Assembly (NCBI RefSeq): GCF_005860765.1
Contig: NZ_VCEI01000011.1
Span: 1,217,819-1,281,818 of the forward strand
Direction: 5' to 3'
Source of the DNA: Dyadobacter sediminis
Lineage (GTDB): Bacteria > Bacteroidota > Bacteroidia > Cytophagales > Spirosomataceae
Length of the DNA: 64,000 bases
Each line of letters opens with the position of its first letter. The stretch's first letter is position 1. The translations under genes and the position numbers were made by a program. This document shows positions 63,801 through 64,000 of this stretch, one piece after another. The notes beneath the pieces were generated by a model. That model was given only the letters and a program-made list of their open reading frames with translations. It was not told where the DNA came from and ran no database searches.

Positions 63801-64000
63801 GTATGTTTACGACGGCACGCATATGTGGATCAAAAACGTCACAATCGGCTATACGCTTCCGAAACTGGCAAATGTACTGTCGGATGCGCGTGTGTTCGTG
63901 AATGCGGCAAACCTGCTGATCGTAACCAAATATCCCGGAAACAACCCGGATGCAGGCGTAAGAGGCGGAACGGAACTTAACAATGACGACGAATCCTACC
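60808..64000 (+). CDS. SusC/RagA-type TonB-linked outer-membrane protein, 3' end cut off
   Basis: The frame starts at ATG 60808 and is open to the end of the window, giving about 1064 codons. A basic N-terminus and hydrophobic helix (~17-37) form the signal. A carboxypeptidase-regulatory-like domain follows (~55-125) with ISGKVSDEKATGLPGVSVIL and FSFVGY. The SusC hallmark EEVVVVGYGTQRKRDIT comes next. The plug (~135-245) has QGQAPGVIIKQKSGAPGQ, SDPLYVIDGFPVG and AIYGARGSNGVVLI. The rest is barrel (GGTD, KYPGNNPDAGV near the cut). The partner SusD gene should lie just downstream. It would import oligosaccharides or similar ligands. Confidence 0.95.
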   Translation, partial: MNLHRLSKFRPSAKTSVMPALSWIWLLLTTIPVSAAKENPGIKKMERINLIVDKPISGKVSDEKATGLPGVSVILKGTSTGTVTDAEGNYSINVPETGSSVLVFSFVGYLPREVPVGSGSTMDIQMTVDNKALEEVVVVGYGTQRKRDITAAVSVISMEDIGEVPKSNVTRMIQGQAPGVIIKQKSGAPGQQFEVKVRGISSLGAGSDPLYVIDGFPVGISVGQNLNPNDIETITILKDAASTAIYGARGSNGVVLIKTKGAKAGKTSLNVSFDYGVQNVPDSRKTHVLNGRDFAQFKKEVFIGRYVLANKVQPTNDQIPEDFRNPENTKYSTNWYDLILNNNAPYKDINVTLTSGSGPVKSMISAGYYKEAGSLQYTGYDRASVRANLAGDVNKFITLGLNVAGSYSKSSLANTDGRSNVVGLTLISDPRYPAYDEKGELIPYYNGVGDIFGFPNPLYMLKNIKRNRYIADVLANGYVEVNIAKGLKFRSSLNTKINYNTYKEYVPSTIGLAIATGSAGAPPRIATERDDSEELINYSADQLLTYNTNFGENHHFDALLGYTAQQETVKGLYGSGNTFPDDLTPYLGNATIRSSNSIERKWTMIAYVARLNYSFKDKYLLSATMRREGSSRFSEGHKFGNFPAVSLGWRLSEESFIPKAAWLTDFKLRASWGMTGNNSYSVSANNNFGIGQNAGDDGNYASLAFLGINNYILGNTLASGKTVTRFANSELTWEKSDQLDVGFDLSTFNNRLIFTVEYYKKITDDMLLGYNIPAVSGFTTTLKNLGKVQNQGVEIAATYRIKVGAVNLRTNANITFNRNKVLAIRGQNDFILQGSQYGGYNIQQVGRPIGMLFGYKKLGIFNTQAEIDAAPKQDGAVPGAMKFADLHGAPDGGPDGIVSYDTKDMTEIGNPNPKFNWAWTVGADYKRFDLNVLLMGAYKFDVYRNIEASTMNMDGVFNVLEKAKDRWRSPEHPGSNPNAKNSQGGTDYFKWSRESSERYVYDGTHMWIKNVTIGYTLPKLANVLSDARVFVNAANLLIVTKYPGNNPDAGVRGGTELNNDDESY

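Noticed and set aside
1..64000. tRNA, rRNA, insertion sequence or phage genes
   Set aside because: No cloverleaf, ribosomal sequence, transposase, integrase or phage structural gene was recognised in the gaps or frames.

Overview
The window comes from a Bacteroidota chromosome, most likely order Cytophagales; a Dyadobacter-like member of the Spirosomataceae is my inference. Three kinds of genes support this. There is a SusC/RagA-type TonB-linked porin and a second TonB-dependent barrel. Two secreted proteins end in type IX secretion (Por) sorting domains. There are DUF4249, DUF2490, a large MacB/FtsX-like permease and a two-component-propeller hybrid kinase. Intergenic DNA is AT-rich, E. coli-style Shine-Dalgarno sequences are generally absent, and a few upstream regions carry the Bacteroidota TAnnTTTG -7 element. 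No rRNA, tRNA, CRISPR array, insertion sequence or phage gene was seen.

Layout. Positions 1-9.5 kb hold the 3' end of a sensor kinase, a SemiSWEET transporter, a Ser/Gly/Thr-rich exported protein, a manganese catalase, a TspO/MBR-like membrane protein, an RsbRD-type sensor kinase divergent from a REC-REC response regulator, two small unknown genes and a tandem array of a ~165-bp repeat. Positions 9.5-17.3 kb hold an emfourin inhibitor beside its protealysin-like M4 protease, an FRG-domain protein 4 bp from an inorganic pyrophosphatase, two T9SS cargo proteins (one a large metalloprotease) and an AI-2E-family transporter. Positions 17.4-22.6 kb hold a two-gene polysaccharide operon: a clan-A glycosidase lipoprotein and a 1256-residue GT2 synthase fused to glycosidase-like barrels. 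Positions 23-27 kb hold a TlpA/rhodanese pair and the selenium genes selD-mnmH. Positions 27-35 kb hold a 1404-residue hybrid sensor kinase, a PQQ-type sugar dehydrogenase with an aldo/keto reductase, and a thioredoxin-reductase-like flavoprotein.

Positions 35-46 kb hold envelope proteins (DUF4249, a lipoprotein plus barrel pair, DUF2490 plus PepSY-like pair), a MarR regulator divergent from an NmrA-like reductase over a palindromic operator, DUF2306, MgtC, DUF3800 and a formylglycine sulfatase. Positions 46-57.2 kb hold a patatin-like phospholipase, an HSL-type esterase lipoprotein, a TPR/barrel gene pair, and an AraC regulator upstream of a TonB-dependent receptor. Positions 57.2-64 kb hold a distant inverted copy of the 165-bp repeat, a broken methionine-synthase-like gene, the permease, and the first ~1064 codons of a SusC protein that runs off the window.

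The overall theme is environmental sensing, surface polysaccharide and protein turnover, and redox or selenium housekeeping. I see no intact multi-gene defence island. The least explained signals are structural: the 165-bp repeat whose hairpin stem changes in a compensatory way between distant copies, a composite element found in two convergent gene gaps, several long perfect inverted repeats in leaders and gene ends, and the GT2-glycosidase fusion.
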